Shown one piece after another: positions 1-9,383 of a DNA stretch of 64,000 bases; position 1 is the stretch's first letter, and each line of letters opens with the position of its first letter. The position numbers and the translations under genes were made by a program. Below the pieces are notes generated by a model. The model saw only the letters and a program-made list of their open reading frames with translations, made no database searches and was not told the origin of the DNA. The stretch covers positions 3,286,001-3,350,000 of the forward strand of contig NZ_CP014304.1 of assembly GCF_001562275.1 (NCBI RefSeq), given 5' to 3'. Origin of the DNA: Hymenobacter sp. PAMC 26628 (GTDB lineage Bacteria; Bacteroidota; Bacteroidia; Cytophagales; Hymenobacteraceae).

Positions 1-2076
1 GGTGGAGGCCGCGTTGGCGAAGAACTGGGCCTGGCCCACGTTCAGGGCCGTGAGGGTGGGCCCGATTATGTTGTCGTCGTTCCCAAAGGCCCCGGTGAGC
101 ACGATACGGTCTTGAATGTGAATGTAATAGCCGTCCACAGTGAAGGTTAGAATGGAACCAGCGCGGCCCGTAAAGCCCACGCTGGCCGAGCGCGACAACT
201 CGCGCGTGAGCGGCGGAATGCCCACGGCCCGCGTCACGGGGCCGCTGTTACGGTCGATGAGTACGTCAATCGCTTTTCCGCCTACTACATTGGTAAATAC
301 AGTATTGAAGTTAATCTGGGCCAGCGACGGGGCCCGGAAGCCCGTGCTCAGCGTGCCGCGCAGTGAGAAGGCGTCGCTCAGCTTGAGGCGCGTGGCCAGC
401 TTGCCGGTGAAGTTGCTGCCAAAGTCGCTGTAGTTCTCGAAGCGCACCGCGCCTTCCACCAGCAGGGCCTTGGTCACGTCCAGCTCAGCATCGGCGTACA
501 CGCCGATGTTGCTGCGGCTGGCCTTCAGCTCATTGCGCGGCTGGAAGCCGGGGAAGCCCTGGGACCCACCTGGCCGGTTCGATGCTGGGGCGTAGTTGCG
601 GTACGAGCCTTCTTCGCCTGCGAAAATCTGGTACCACTCGCGGCGGTACTCGCTACCAAAGGCCAGGTTTAGGCCCTGCAACACGGTTTTGTAGTTGCGG
701 CTCATGTTAAGGTCCACCACGTTCTGCTGGAGTTGAAAGCCGCCCGCGTCGAAGGTCGTCGGCGACTGGGCCCCCAGTGTGGCGTTCAAGGTGTTGCGCA
801 CCCCATAGTGGAAGTTATTCGAGCCGAAGCCGTTGCTCAAATCCACGTCCCAGCCGCCGAAAGCGCCGCGCACGCCGGCTACCCCGTGCCCGTCGAAAAT
901 GCTGCTCGTGATGATGGGGTCGAAGCCGTTGGGGTAGAGCGTGGCGTTGCTGCGCGGATTCGGAATGTCGTTGCCCAGGCTGTCGGTGCCGATGGTCGGG
1001 AAGCGGGTGTAAGCGTAAGCGTCGCCCTTGCGCACGTTGAAGCCGCCGAACACGTAGGCGTACACTTTCTCGCTCAGAGGCAGCTTGCTGTTGAGGTACA
1101 CAGAGGTGTTGGTCGCCTTCGGGTCGCCGTACTCGCGGCGCTGGATGCCGTCGGGGGCCGGCACATTGGCGCGCTGGGTATGCTCGCGCTGGTTATAGTC
1201 AACGGTGGCGTTCACAAAGCCGCCCTGGCCCACGGCCACGCCGTAATTGGCGTTGGCATTGAAGTTGCCGCCGTCGAAGGTCTTATCGTCGAAGCGGTAC
1301 TTGGCGGTGTAGGCCCCGTAGTTGGCGTTAGCCGTCAGCTCCTTGGTGCTGGTTTTCAGCACGATGTTGATGACGCCCGCAATGGCGTCGGAGCCGTACT
1401 GGGCCGAGGCCCCGTCGCGCAAAATCTCGATGCGCTCGATGCTGGCGGCCGGAATCGTGTTCAGGTCGGTGCCCGTGTTGCCGCGGCCGCGCGAGCCGAA
1501 CAGGTTCACGAGCGCCGACTGGTGCCAGCGCTTGCCGTTCACCAGCACCAGGGTTTGGTCGGGGCCCAGGCCGCGCAGGCTGGCAGGGTCCACGTGGTCG
1601 GCGCCGTCGGCCCCGGTCTGGCGGTTCGAGTTGAAGGACGGGGCCACGAATTGCAGCAGCTGGTTCACGTCGAGCTGGCCAGTTTTGGCCGTCACCTGCC
1701 GCACGTCGATGATGTCGACCGGCGAGGGCGAGTCCGTCACCGAGCGGTTGAGGCTGCGCGTGCCCACCACCTGCACGCCTTCGAGAGCGGTGCTGCTGGT
1801 GGCCAGGCGCACCGCCACGGGGCCCTCGGTGCCCACTTCCTGGCTGGTGTAGCCCAGGGCGCTGATTTGCAGCCGCGGCTGGGCCGTGCGCGCGCGCAGC
1901 ACAAAGCGGCCCGTGGCATCGGTGCTGATGCCGTTGTTGGTGCCTTTTTCCACCACCGTGGCCCCAATGACCGGGGCTCCTGCCGCGTCCAGGACCTGGC
2001 CCGACAAGGTGCGGCTCTGCGCCCAGGCGGCGCTGCTGGCCAAAACGAACGGTACAATTAGTAGCTTTTTATTCAT
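1..2076 (-). CDS. TonB-dependent outer-membrane receptor, 3' end outside window
   Basis: The gene starts at the ATG complementary to 2074-2076 and stays open for 692 codons to the window edge, so its C-terminus is missing. Residues 1-20 form a Sec signal peptide (MNKKLLIVPFVLASSAAWAQ). Next comes a CarboxypepD_reg-like beta domain (VLDAAGAPVIGATV, then DATGRFVL). The TonB plug follows, with VNGKRWHQSALV and the plug-end motif LRDGASAQYGSDAIAGVINI. The rest reads as barrel. This fold imports siderophores, vitamins or glycans across the outer membrane using TonB energy. The substrate is not readable and no SusD partner is seen downstream within the window. The family call is secure. Confidence 0.93.
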   Translation of the reverse strand, partial: MNKKLLIVPFVLASSAAWAQSRTLSGQVLDAAGAPVIGATVVEKGTNNGISTDATGRFVLRARTAQPRLQISALGYTSQEVGTEGPVAVRLATSSTALEGVQVVGTRSLNRSVTDSPSPVDIIDVRQVTAKTGQLDVNQLLQFVAPSFNSNRQTGADGADHVDPASLRGLGPDQTLVLVNGKRWHQSALVNLFGSRGRGNTGTDLNTIPAASIERIEILRDGASAQYGSDAIAGVINIVLKTSTKELTANANYGAYTAKYRFDDKTFDGGNFNANANYGVAVGQGGFVNATVDYNQREHTQRANVPAPDGIQRREYGDPKATNTSVYLNSKLPLSEKVYAYVFGGFNVRKGDAYAYTRFPTIGTDSLGNDIPNPRSNATLYPNGFDPIITSSIFDGHGVAGVRGAFGGWDVDLSNGFGSNNFHYGVRNTLNATLGAQSPTTFDAGGFQLQQNVVDLNMSRNYKTVLQGLNLAFGSEYRREWYQIFAGEEGSYRNYAPASNRPGGSQGFPGFQPRNELKASRSNIGVYADAELDVTKALLVEGAVRFENYSDFGSNFTGKLATRLKLSDAFSLRGTLSTGFRAPSLAQINFNTVFTNVVGGKAIDVLIDRNSGPVTRAVGIPPLTRELSRSASVGFTGRAGSILTFTVDGYYIHIQDRIVLTGAFGNDDNIIGPTLTALNVGQAQFFANAAST

Positions 2077-2161
2077 AATACGAAGAATTGTATGATGGCC
2101 CGTAAATATAGGCTCTTTCCCATACCACCACGTCCATTGGGGCCCTAATGGCCTTAAAAAC

Positions 2162-2192
2162 AAAGAATCAGCCCGGTGGGGGCTGATTCTTT
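2162..2192 (-). terminator. Intrinsic terminator after pdhC
   Basis: A perfect 12-bp stem (AAAGAATCAGCC with GGCTGATTCTTT) and 7-nt loop lie 44 bp beyond the pdhC stop. Read on the minus strand the stem is followed by GTTTTTAAGG, so termination of the minus-strand transcript is expected before the downstream TonB receptor gene. Confidence 0.8.
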
Positions 2193-2235
2193 GAGTCATT
2201 CTTAGAAATCACGCAGCTTGTACGGCGGTCAAGGG

Positions 2236-3894
2236 TCAAATCAGCATCCGCATGGGGTCTTCCAGCAACGCCTTTAGCGTTTGCAGGAAAGCCGCGCCGG
2301 TGGCGCCGTCCACCACGCGGTGGTCACAGCTCAGCGTCACCTTCATGAGGTTGCCGATGGCCAGCTGGCCATCCTTCACCACAGCGGTTTGCTTGATGCC
2401 GCCCACGGCCAGGATGCAGGCATCCGGCGGGTTGATGATGGCCGTGAACTCGTCGATGCCGAACATGCCCAGGTTGCTGATGGTGAAGGTGCTACCTTCC
2501 CACTCGGCGGGCTGGAGCTTCTTACTCTTGGCTTTGCCGGCTAGCTCCTTCACTTCGGTCGCAATCTGCGAGAGGCCCTTGCCGTCGGCGTTGCGGATGA
2601 CGGGCACCAGTAGCCCTTCGTCCACGGCCACGGCCACACCAATGTTGATGACCTTGTTCTGGCGAATCTTGTCGCCGAGCCACGACGAGTTGACCACCGG
2701 GTGCTGACGCAGGGCCACGGCCGACGCCTTGAGCACCAGGTCGTTGAAGCTCAGCTTCACCGGCGAAAGCGTGTTGAGCTGGGTGCGCACCTCCATGGCC
2801 TTGTCCATCAGGATTTCCATCGTGAGATAGAAATGCGGGGCCGTGAACAAGCTTTCCGACAGGCGCTTGGCAATCACCTTGCGCATCTGCGACACCGGTG
2901 TATCGGTGTAGGTGCCTTCGGCCGCGGCGGGGGCCGGCGCGGCTTTCGGGACGGGCGCAGCGGGCGCGGCCACGGGCACGGCGGCGGCAATGTATTCGTT
3001 GGGAGCCGTAGCGGGCGCGGTGGTCGGTGCAGCAGCCTGGCTGGGCGTGAAGGCTTCCACGTCGCGCTGCACAATGCGGCCATTGTCGCCGCTGCCCTTC
3101 ACCTGGGCCAGGTTGATGCCTTTTTCTTTGGCGATGCTCTTGGCCAGCGGCGAGGCCAGGATGCGGCCGGTGGGCGCAGCGGGCTCTTCGGCTGCGGCAG
3201 CCGGCGCTGGGGCCCCAGCGGGGGCCGGGGCAGCGCCGCCGCTCTGGCCGCCCAGCAGCGACTGGATGTCGGCGCCTTCCTCGCCGATGATGGCCAGAAT
3301 GCCATCCACGGCCACGGCTTCGCCAGCCTTGGGACCCGTGTAGAGCAGGGTGCCGTCCTCGTAGTTTTCCAGCTCCATGGTGGCTTTGTCGGTCTCGACT
3401 TCGGCCAGGATGTCGCCGGCTTTCACCTTATCACCCACCTTTTTCAGCCAGGCAGCAATAGTGCCTTCGGTCATCGTGTCGCTCATCTTGGGCATGAGCA
3501 CCACGGTGGCTTTCTTGCCGTTGGCGGGCGCGGCCGGAGCCACGGGAGCCGCAGGTTTGGGAGCCTCGGCAGCGGGGGCCGGGGCAGGCTTGGGGGCCTC
3601 GGCCTTGGGGGCGGTGGGGGCCCCGCCGCCGTTTAGCAGTGCTGAAAAATCCTCACCCGGCTTGCCCACAATGGCCAAAATACCGTCTACGGCCACGGCT
3701 TCACCTTCTTTCGGACCGATGTAGAGTAAGGTGCCGTCGTCGTAGTTTTCCAGCTCCATGGTGGCCTTGTCGGTTTCGACTTCGGCCAGGATATCGCCGG
3801 ACTTAACGTTGTCGCCCACTTTTTTGAGCCAGGCCGCGATGACACCTTCGGTCATCGTGTCGCTCATTTTAGGCATTTTTATGATTTCGGCCAT
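2236..3894 (-). CDS. pdhC: Pyruvate dehydrogenase E2, dihydrolipoamide acetyltransferase
   Basis: This 552-residue E2 subunit transfers acetyl groups from lipoyl-lysine to CoA in the cytoplasmic pyruvate dehydrogenase complex. Two tandem lipoyl domains are visible at about 1-80 and 127-205, each with the ETDKATMELENY signature (first lipoyl lysine near residue 43). Ala/Pro-rich linkers follow each of them. A peripheral-subunit-binding domain (ILASPLAKSIAKEKGI) sits near 245-280. The catalytic domain runs from about 320 to the end and carries the HRVVDG active-site motif close to the C-terminus. Two lipoyl domains plus one binding domain is the usual layout for this family. E1 and E3 genes are not in the window. 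The gene is followed by an intrinsic terminator. Confidence 0.95.
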   Translation of the reverse strand: MAEIIKMPKMSDTMTEGVIAAWLKKVGDNVKSGDILAEVETDKATMELENYDDGTLLYIGPKEGEAVAVDGILAIVGKPGEDFSALLNGGGAPTAPKAEAPKPAPAPAAEAPKPAAPVAPAAPANGKKATVVLMPKMSDTMTEGTIAAWLKKVGDKVKAGDILAEVETDKATMELENYEDGTLLYTGPKAGEAVAVDGILAIIGEEGADIQSLLGGQSGGAAPAPAGAPAPAAAAEEPAAPTGRILASPLAKSIAKEKGINLAQVKGSGDNGRIVQRDVEAFTPSQAAAPTTAPATAPNEYIAAAVPVAAPAAPVPKAAPAPAAAEGTYTDTPVSQMRKVIAKRLSESLFTAPHFYLTMEILMDKAMEVRTQLNTLSPVKLSFNDLVLKASAVALRQHPVVNSSWLGDKIRQNKVINIGVAVAVDEGLLVPVIRNADGKGLSQIATEVKELAGKAKSKKLQPAEWEGSTFTISNLGMFGIDEFTAIINPPDACILAVGGIKQTAVVKDGQLAIGNLMKVTLSCDHRVVDGATGAAFLQTLKALLEDPMRMLI

Positions 3895-3987
3895 CGGGTT
3901 GTCGCGCTTGGGTTGATTGGGCCAAAATTAGCCCGAAAAGTTGGGCGCACCAACCGGCCGGGGCCCACCCGCCACCGGCCGCTGCGC

Positions 3988-4605
3988 TCAGCTTTGCAAA
4001 TGGGCGGTGTCAAGAAAATTTTTCACCGTGAACACCGTGCCCGTATACTCGAGCTTGTACAAACACAAGTTGCTGTGCTCGAAACCATCCATGCAGCTGA
4101 GGGGGTAGTGCAGCAGCTGGCAGAGCAGCACGCGCAGGGCCCGGCCGTGCAGGCACACGAGCACGGTTTCTTCGTCGGCGCGGGCCTTCAGAAGCTCGAT
4201 GAACGGGCGCTGGCGGGCGGCCACTTCGGCGGGGCTCTCGCCGCCTTCGAGGCGGGCGCTGGCGTCGCCAGCGGCCCAGGCGGTTAGCGTGGCGCGGTAC
4301 TCGGCATCCTCGGCCACGGTGATGCGGCTGCCCTCGCGGCGGCCCCAGCTAATCTCGTTCAGGGCCGTGTGCGCCTCGTGCGGCAGGCCCAGGTCGAGGA
4401 AGCCTTGCACCGACTGCCGGGTGCGGCGCAGCGCCGAGGTGTACACTTTATCAAACGGCACGTGGCCGTAGGCGGCAAAAAACTGCGCGGCCTGGCGGCG
4501 GCCCGCGTCGTTGAGGTCAGAATCGATGCCGCTGCCCTGCACAATGTTTTGCACGTTAAAATCGGTCTGGCCGTGGCGCAGCAGGAAGATGGTCCGGGGC
4601 CTCAC
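3988..4605 (-). CDS. Histidine phosphatase family protein (phosphoglycerate mutase-like)
   Basis: The phosphatase signature FLLRHGQTDFN sits right at the N-terminus, with the RHG histidine as the expected phosphohistidine. A second catalytic region (HGRALRVLLCQLL) lies near residue 160. I chose the GTG at 4605 because it places the RHG motif about eight residues in. An ATG at 4638 would add 11 residues and overlap the region upstream of the divergent menI gene. Members dephosphorylate small metabolites or proteins. The substrate here is unknown (alpha-ribazole phosphatase-like or PhoE-like are both possible). It is not obviously linked to its neighbours. Confidence 0.85.
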   Translation of the reverse strand: MRPRTIFLLRHGQTDFNVQNIVQGSGIDSDLNDAGRRQAAQFFAAYGHVPFDKVYTSALRRTRQSVQGFLDLGLPHEAHTALNEISWGRREGSRITVAEDAEYRATLTAWAAGDASARLEGGESPAEVAARQRPFIELLKARADEETVLVCLHGRALRVLLCQLLHYPLSCMDGFEHSNLCLYKLEYTGTVFTVKNFLDTAHLQS

Positions 4606-4734
4606 GTTTCGGGGTAGTTTTGCGGAACAATGGCCCAAAGTACGGGTTCCTGTTTCAAGTTATTAGTTGTTCGTTGGCAGTTGCCAAGCACAATGAACAG
4701 CCTAACCATTGTCTACGAGAAACTACCCGTTAAA

Positions 4735-5151
4735 ATGACCCTCGACGAAGTAAAGGCCTGGACGGCCACCCGCCCCACCCTGGCCGACGCCCTCGGCATC
4801 GAGCTAACTGCCCTTACCAACGACTACATTGAGGGCCGCATGCCCGTCGACGGCCGCACCCACCAGCCCCTGGGCCTGCTGCACGGCGGGGCCTCGGTGG
4901 CGCTGGCCGAAACGCTGGGCAGCGTAGGGGCCGCCAGCCGCGTCGACCCCACCAAGCAAGCCTGCGTGGGCCTGGAAATCAACGCCAACCACCTCAAGGG
5001 CGTGCGCGACGGCTGGGTGCGCGGCCGGGCCACGCCGGTGCACGTGGGCCGCAGCACGCAGGTGTGGGAAATCCGCATCACCCACGAAGAAACGGGGGCC
5101 CTGGTCTGCATCAGCCGCATCACGATGGCCGTGATTGACCTGCCCCGCTAG
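4735..5151 (+). CDS. menI: Hotdog-fold thioesterase, DHNA-CoA thioesterase of menaquinone synthesis
   Basis: This protein of about 138 residues has the PaaI/YdiI hotdog pattern: MPVDGRTHQPLGLLHGGAS followed by VALAETLGS. The glutamate of ALAET is the expected catalytic base. It closely resembles E. coli YdiI/MenI in length and motif order. Placement directly ahead of menF, menD and menB supports hydrolysis of 1,4-dihydroxy-2-naphthoyl-CoA to DHNA. I prefer the ATG at 4735, which gives the family's usual length. An in-frame ATG at 4693 would add 14 residues. The family call is firm and the MenI role is inferred from context. Confidence 0.87.
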   Translation: MTLDEVKAWTATRPTLADALGIELTALTNDYIEGRMPVDGRTHQPLGLLHGGASVALAETLGSVGAASRVDPTKQACVGLEINANHLKGVRDGWVRGRATPVHVGRSTQVWEIRITHEETGALVCISRITMAVIDLPR

Positions 5152-5231
5152 GTTTTTAGTTGTCAGTTGTTCGTTGTCGGTTGTCAGCATTATGGCCCGC
5201 AGTCGGCCATAAACGCCTCGCTCTTTCTGTT

Positions 5232-6479
5232 TTGATTAACCCTTCCATACCGCTCCCCGAACCGCGCGTGCTGCCGTGGCCGCCCGCCGCGGCGGGCCTG
5301 GGGGCCCTGGCCCGGCTGCGCCACCTCGTGGCGGGGGCCCTGCGCACGGGCCGCCCGCTGGCCGTGTGGCGCGAGCCCGGCGCCGGCCGGCCGCAGCTAC
5401 TGGTGAGCCGCTCGCTCGAAGCCGCCTACACCGGCCTGCCGCCCGCCCTCGACGCGGGGGCCCCGGCGGGCTTCGCGTTCTTTCCTTTCCGCGACTCCGA
5501 CCACAACCCAGCCTTTTTCCTGCCCGCTGATGTGCGCTTCGACGCCGCCCGGCCCGACGCCCTCCTCGTGGCGCCCGCCGCTCGCGCGCTGCTGCCCAAC
5601 ATCGCGGCGTGGCTGGCATTGCCCACGCCGGCCGAGCTGGCTTGGCACCACAGCCCGCAGCCCGCCCCAGCCGCCGCCACCGAGGCCGAGTATATGCAGT
5701 TGGTGAGCCGCGGCGTAGCGGCCATTAAGGAAAAAGCCGTGCTGAAGGTGGTTAGCTCGCGGGCGGCGCGGCGGCCGCTGCCGGCCGGGTTCGACCCGCT
5801 CGCGGCGTTCGACAAGCTCAGCGCGAAGTACCCGCAGGCGTTCGTGTCGCTGGTGAGCGTGCCGGGCGCGGGCACCTGGCTGGGGGCCACGCCTGAGGTG
5901 CTGGCTGAGGTCACGGCCGACGGCCGCTTCCGCACCGTGGCGCTGGCCGCCACCCAGCCCGTGACGGAGGCCGCCTCGCCCCGAACAGCCATTTGGCGGC
6001 AGAAGGAAATTGAGGAGCAGGCGCTGGTGGCGCGCTACATCGTGAACTGCTTCAAGCAGTTGCGCCTGCGCGAATACCAGGAAACGGGGCCCCGCACCGT
6101 GGTGGCGGGCCAGCTGCTGCACCTGCGCACCGACTTCGAGGTGGACCTGAACGCCGTGCCCTTCCCCAACCTGGGCACCGACATGCTGCGCCTGCTGCAC
6201 CCCACCTCGGCCGTGGGCGGCATGCCCAAGCTGGCCGCGCTGGCGTTTTTGCGCCAGCACGAGGGCTACGACCGTGCCTACTACAGCGGCTTTTTGGGCC
6301 CCGTGAACGTGGCCGCGCCCGGCGTGGCCCGCCTCTTCGTGAACCTGCGCTGCCTGCAAGTGCGCGCCCACGAGGCCATCCTCTACGCCGGCACCGGCCT
6401 GACGGCGGACTCGGACCCGGAACGCGAGTGGCAGGAAACTGAGATGAAATTGCAAACCGTAGCCACGGTGCTCATTTAA
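5232..6479 (+). CDS. menF: Isochorismate synthase
   Basis: This chorismate-binding enzyme converts chorismate to isochorismate, the first committed step of menaquinone synthesis. The conserved C-terminal half is clear: KVVSSRAARR, LGATPEVLAEV, then HPTSAVGGMPK and the C-terminal AGTGLTADSDPEREWQETE, which carries acidic metal ligands. The start is uncertain. A TTG at 5232 gives 415 residues and the frame is open back to 5160, but that upstream stretch overlaps a short intergenic repeat and looks non-coding. It lies 80 bp after menI and 161 bp before menD, with a palindromic repeat between menF and menD. Confidence 0.9.
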   Translation: MINPSIPLPEPRVLPWPPAAAGLGALARLRHLVAGALRTGRPLAVWREPGAGRPQLLVSRSLEAAYTGLPPALDAGAPAGFAFFPFRDSDHNPAFFLPADVRFDAARPDALLVAPAARALLPNIAAWLALPTPAELAWHHSPQPAPAAATEAEYMQLVSRGVAAIKEKAVLKVVSSRAARRPLPAGFDPLAAFDKLSAKYPQAFVSLVSVPGAGTWLGATPEVLAEVTADGRFRTVALAATQPVTEAASPRTAIWRQKEIEEQALVARYIVNCFKQLRLREYQETGPRTVVAGQLLHLRTDFEVDLNAVPFPNLGTDMLRLLHPTSAVGGMPKLAALAFLRQHEGYDRAYYSGFLGPVNVAAPGVARLFVNLRCLQVRAHEAILYAGTGLTADSDPEREWQETEMKLQTVATVLI

Positions 6480-6508
6480 CATTTATCAATTAGCACCCAT
6501 CACAGAGC

Positions 6509-6600
6509 GGTCATGCTGAGCTTGCCGAAGCATCTCTCCCGCAGCAGTAATCAAATTATTTAGTGAGCGGGAGAGATGCTTCGGCAAGCTCAGCATGACC
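6509..6600. repeat. Dispersed palindrome, family A, copy 1
   Basis: Two perfect 34-bp inverted arms (6509-6542 and 6567-6600) flank a 24-bp AT-rich loop. The arm core is TCATGCTGAGCTTGCCGAAG followed by CATCTCTCCCGC. It fills the menF-menD spacer. Related copies occur at 8427, 27935 and 58122. Confidence 0.9.
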
Positions 6601-6640
6601 CTCTTGTTTCTTCTGTTAAATGTCAACTGCTAACCGATAA

Positions 6641-8413
6641 ATGAACAACCAAGCCGTTTTCAACATCGCCGAAATCTGCGCCCGGCACGGCATCACCGAC
6701 GTTATTCTGTCGCCGGGCTCGCGCTCAGCACCGCTCACGCTGGCCTTTGCGCGGCACCCGGCCTACCGCGGCAAGCTGCGCGTGGTGCCCGACGAGCGGG
6801 CGGCGGCATTCATCGGCCTGGGCCTGGCGCAGGCCACGCGGCGGCCGGTGGTGCTGGTGTGCACCAGCGGCACGGCCGGCCTCAACTACGCGCCCGCCGT
6901 GGCGGAGGCCTTTTTCCAGCAAATTCCGCTGCTGATTCTCACCGCCGACCGGCCCCCGGAGTGGATTGACCAACTCGACGGCCAGACCATCCGCCAGCAC
7001 AACCTCTACGGGGCCCATGCCAAAGCCGCCTTCGATTTCCCGGCCGACACTACGCACCCCGACGCCAAGTGGCACGCCGAACGCATCATTAACGAGGCCA
7101 TTAACCTCGCCCAGGCGGGCCCCGCCGGCCCGGTGCAGGTGAATATTCCGCTGCGCGAGCCGTTTTACCCGAAAGCGGGCGAAGAGGTGGTGTACGAGCA
7201 GGACGTGAAGATTATTCGGGAGGACCACGCCAACGCCGTGCTGCTCCCGGCCGAAATTCTGGACCTGCGCCAGCGGCTGCGCGCCGCCGGCCGCGTGCTG
7301 GTGGTGGCCGGCCAACAAGCCGGGGGGCCCGGCCTGACGGTGGCGCTCTACGATTTTGCCGCAGTGCGGCGAGTGCCGGTGGTGGCCGACGTCATCGCCA
7401 ACCTGCGCGACGTGTTCGCCGTGCACCGGCAGGACATTTTCCTAGCCGGCCTGCCCAAAGAGCAAAAGGCCGCGCTGCAACCCGACCTGCTCATCACCTT
7501 CGGCCAGTCGCTGATTTCGAAGAGCTTGAAGCTATTTCTGCGCGACGCGGCCCCCGCGCAGCACTGGCACCTGCAAGCCACGGGGCCCGTGGCCGACACG
7601 TTTCGCAGCCTCACGCGCATTGTGCGGGTGCAACCAGCCGCATTTTTTCAGCAGCTGGCCTCGTTCGAAACCAAGGACTACGGCCCTGCGGAGGGTTCAA
7701 CTTCCAATCTTTCCGCAACCCAATACAACCTAAGCTGGAGCTCAGCAGAACAACGCGGGGAAACGGCACTAAATAATTTCTTCGAAAGCAAGCGGGGTCG
7801 TTTTCAAGAGCTTATAGAAGTATTCAACGAATTTTCAATCTTCCAGCAAGTACTTGGGGCCCTGGGCGACGGCACCGCCCTGCACCTGGCCAATAGCATG
7901 GCCGTGCGCTACGCCAACATCCTGGGCCTGCCGGCGGATAAGCAAATTGAGGTGTTCGCCAACCGCGGCACCAGCGGCATCGACGGCTGCAACAGCACCG
8001 CCGTGGGCGGGGCCCTGGCACAGCCCACGCGGCCGGTGGTACTGCTGACCGGCGACGTGGCGTTTTTCTACGACCGCAACGCCTTCTGGCACAACTACCC
8101 CACGCCCAATTTGCGGGTGGTGGTGTTCAACAACCACGGCGGCGGCATTTTCCGCATGATTGAGGGGCCCCGGCAGCAGCCGGAACTGGAAGAGTTTTTT
8201 GAAACCCACCAAGCCCTGACGGCGGAGAACCTGTGCCGCGATTTTCAGCTGCGCTATTTCCCGGTGGCCTCCTTTGATGAACTAGATGCCGCGCTGCCGG
8301 TTTTCTTTGCGGCCGAAACCGGGGCGGCGGTGCTGGAAGTTTTCACCGATAGCAGAACCAACGCCGCCTTTTTTGAAGAATACCGGGAAGCGGTCAAAGC
8401 TGCTTTTTCTTAA
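6641..8413 (+). CDS. menD: SEPHCHC synthase (2-succinyl-5-enolpyruvyl-6-hydroxy-3-cyclohexene-1-carboxylate synthase)
   Basis: This 590-residue thiamine-diphosphate enzyme condenses isochorismate with 2-oxoglutarate. The N-terminal ThDP PYR domain begins with ITDVILSPGSRSAPLTLAF, and the glutamate-containing ThDP-activating region follows. The C-terminal PP domain carries the cofactor motif (GDVAFFYDRNAFW, then NNHGGGIFRMIE). Length and motifs match MenD. One stretch around residues 345-405 has lower GC and a less conserved sequence than the flanks. The gene lies within the men block and is followed by a family A palindrome, then menB. Confidence 0.95.
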   Translation: MNNQAVFNIAEICARHGITDVILSPGSRSAPLTLAFARHPAYRGKLRVVPDERAAAFIGLGLAQATRRPVVLVCTSGTAGLNYAPAVAEAFFQQIPLLILTADRPPEWIDQLDGQTIRQHNLYGAHAKAAFDFPADTTHPDAKWHAERIINEAINLAQAGPAGPVQVNIPLREPFYPKAGEEVVYEQDVKIIREDHANAVLLPAEILDLRQRLRAAGRVLVVAGQQAGGPGLTVALYDFAAVRRVPVVADVIANLRDVFAVHRQDIFLAGLPKEQKAALQPDLLITFGQSLISKSLKLFLRDAAPAQHWHLQATGPVADTFRSLTRIVRVQPAAFFQQLASFETKDYGPAEGSTSNLSATQYNLSWSSAEQRGETALNNFFESKRGRFQELIEVFNEFSIFQQVLGALGDGTALHLANSMAVRYANILGLPADKQIEVFANRGTSGIDGCNSTAVGGALAQPTRPVVLLTGDVAFFYDRNAFWHNYPTPNLRVVVFNNHGGGIFRMIEGPRQQPELEEFFETHQALTAENLCRDFQLRYFPVASFDELDAALPVFFAAETGAAVLEVFTDSRTNAAFFEEYREAVKAAFS

Positions 8414-8426
8414 TTTTTAACCAACG

Positions 8427-8520
8427 GTCATGCTGAGCGCAGCCGAAGCATCTCTACCGCGCGAGTAATCCAATCAGCGCAACGAAGCAGTAGAGATGCT
8501 TCGGCTACGCTCAGCATGAC
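8427..8520. repeat. Dispersed palindrome, family A, copy 2
   Basis: Inverted arms of 31 bp at 8427-8457 and 8490-8520 differ at one position. The arm reads GTCATGCTGAGCGCAGCCGA then AGCATCTCTAC. It occupies the menD-menB spacer and touches the upstream part of menB's open frame, which argues for the later menB start at 8540. Confidence 0.9.
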
Positions 8521-8539
8521 GGCTTTTTCAATACAATCA

Positions 8540-9364
8540 ATGTCTGAAAAAATCGAGTGGACTCCGATTAAGGAGTTCAAAGAAATCCTGTTCTCCCAGC
8601 ACGGGGGCATTGCCAAAATCAGCATCAACCGGCCGCAGGTGCACAACGCCTTCACGCCGCTCACGGTGGACGAGATGATTGAGGCGATGGACATTTGCCG
8701 CAACCGCACCGACCTCGGCGTGATTATCCTCACTGGTGAGGGCGGCAAAGCGTTCTGCTCGGGCGGCGACCAGAGCGTGCGCGGCCACGGCGGCTACGTG
8801 GGCGAAAACGCCGTGCCCCGCCTCAACGTGCTGGACCTGCAAAAGATGATTCGCTCCATTCCGAAGCCGGTGATTGCCATGGTGGCGGGATGGGCCATCG
8901 GCGGGGGCCACGTGCTGCACGTGGTGTGCGACCTGAGCATTGCCGCCGACAACGCCCGCTTCGGCCAGACGGGCCCCAACGTGGGCTCGTTCGACGGCGG
9001 CTTCGGGGCGAGCTACCTGGCGCGTGTGGTGGGCCAGAAAAAAGCCCGTGAAATCTGGTTCCTCTGCGACCAGTACGACGCCCAGGAGGCCCTCGACATG
9101 GGCCTGGTGAACAAGGTGGTGCCGCTCGACAAGCTGGAGGAAACCACCATATCCTGGTGCCATAAAATTCTGCAAAAGAGCCCCTTGGCGCTGCGGATGC
9201 TAAAATCCAGCTTCAACGCCGAGCTCGACGGGCAGGCCGGCATCCAGGAGCTGGCCGGCAACGCCACGCTGCTCTACTACCTAAGCGAAGAGGCCAAGGA
9301 AGGCAAAAACGCCTTCCTCGAAAAGCGCCAGCCCGACTTCTCGAAGTTCCCAAAATTCCCGTAG
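8540..9364 (+). CDS. menB: 1,4-dihydroxy-2-naphthoyl-CoA synthase
   Basis: This crotonase-fold enzyme of 274 residues cyclises o-succinylbenzoyl-CoA to DHNA-CoA. Visible features are [17 protein letters not shown] at the N-terminus, the oxyanion-hole segments [12 protein letters not shown] and [17 protein letters not shown], and the MenB-specific [20 protein letters not shown]. The C-terminal helix ([17 protein letters not shown]) is also typical. The start at 8540 (MSEKIEWTP) was preferred because the eight upstream codons lie in the family A palindrome. A strong terminator follows 60 bp after the stop, ending this part of the men transcript. Confidence 0.95.
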   Translation: MSEKIEWTPIKEFKEILFSQHGGIAKISINRPQVHNAFTPLTVDEMIEAMDICRNRTDLGVIILTGEGGKAFCSGGDQSVRGHGGYVGENAVPRLNVLDLQKMIRSIPKPVIAMVAGWAIGGGHVLHVVCDLSIAADNARFGQTGPNVGSFDGGFGASYLARVVGQKKAREIWFLCDQYDAQEALDMGLVNKVVPLDKLEETTISWCHKILQKSPLALRMLKSSFNAELDGQAGIQELAGNATLLYYLSEEAKEGKNAFLEKRQPDFSKFPKFP

Positions 9365-9383
9365 CCGCGGCGCGGCACTGCAC

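Noticed and set aside
733..2061. Open plus-strand frame of 442 codons
   Set aside because: It is antisense to the TonB receptor, whose signal peptide, plug and codon use are clear. Such shadow frames are expected at this GC content.
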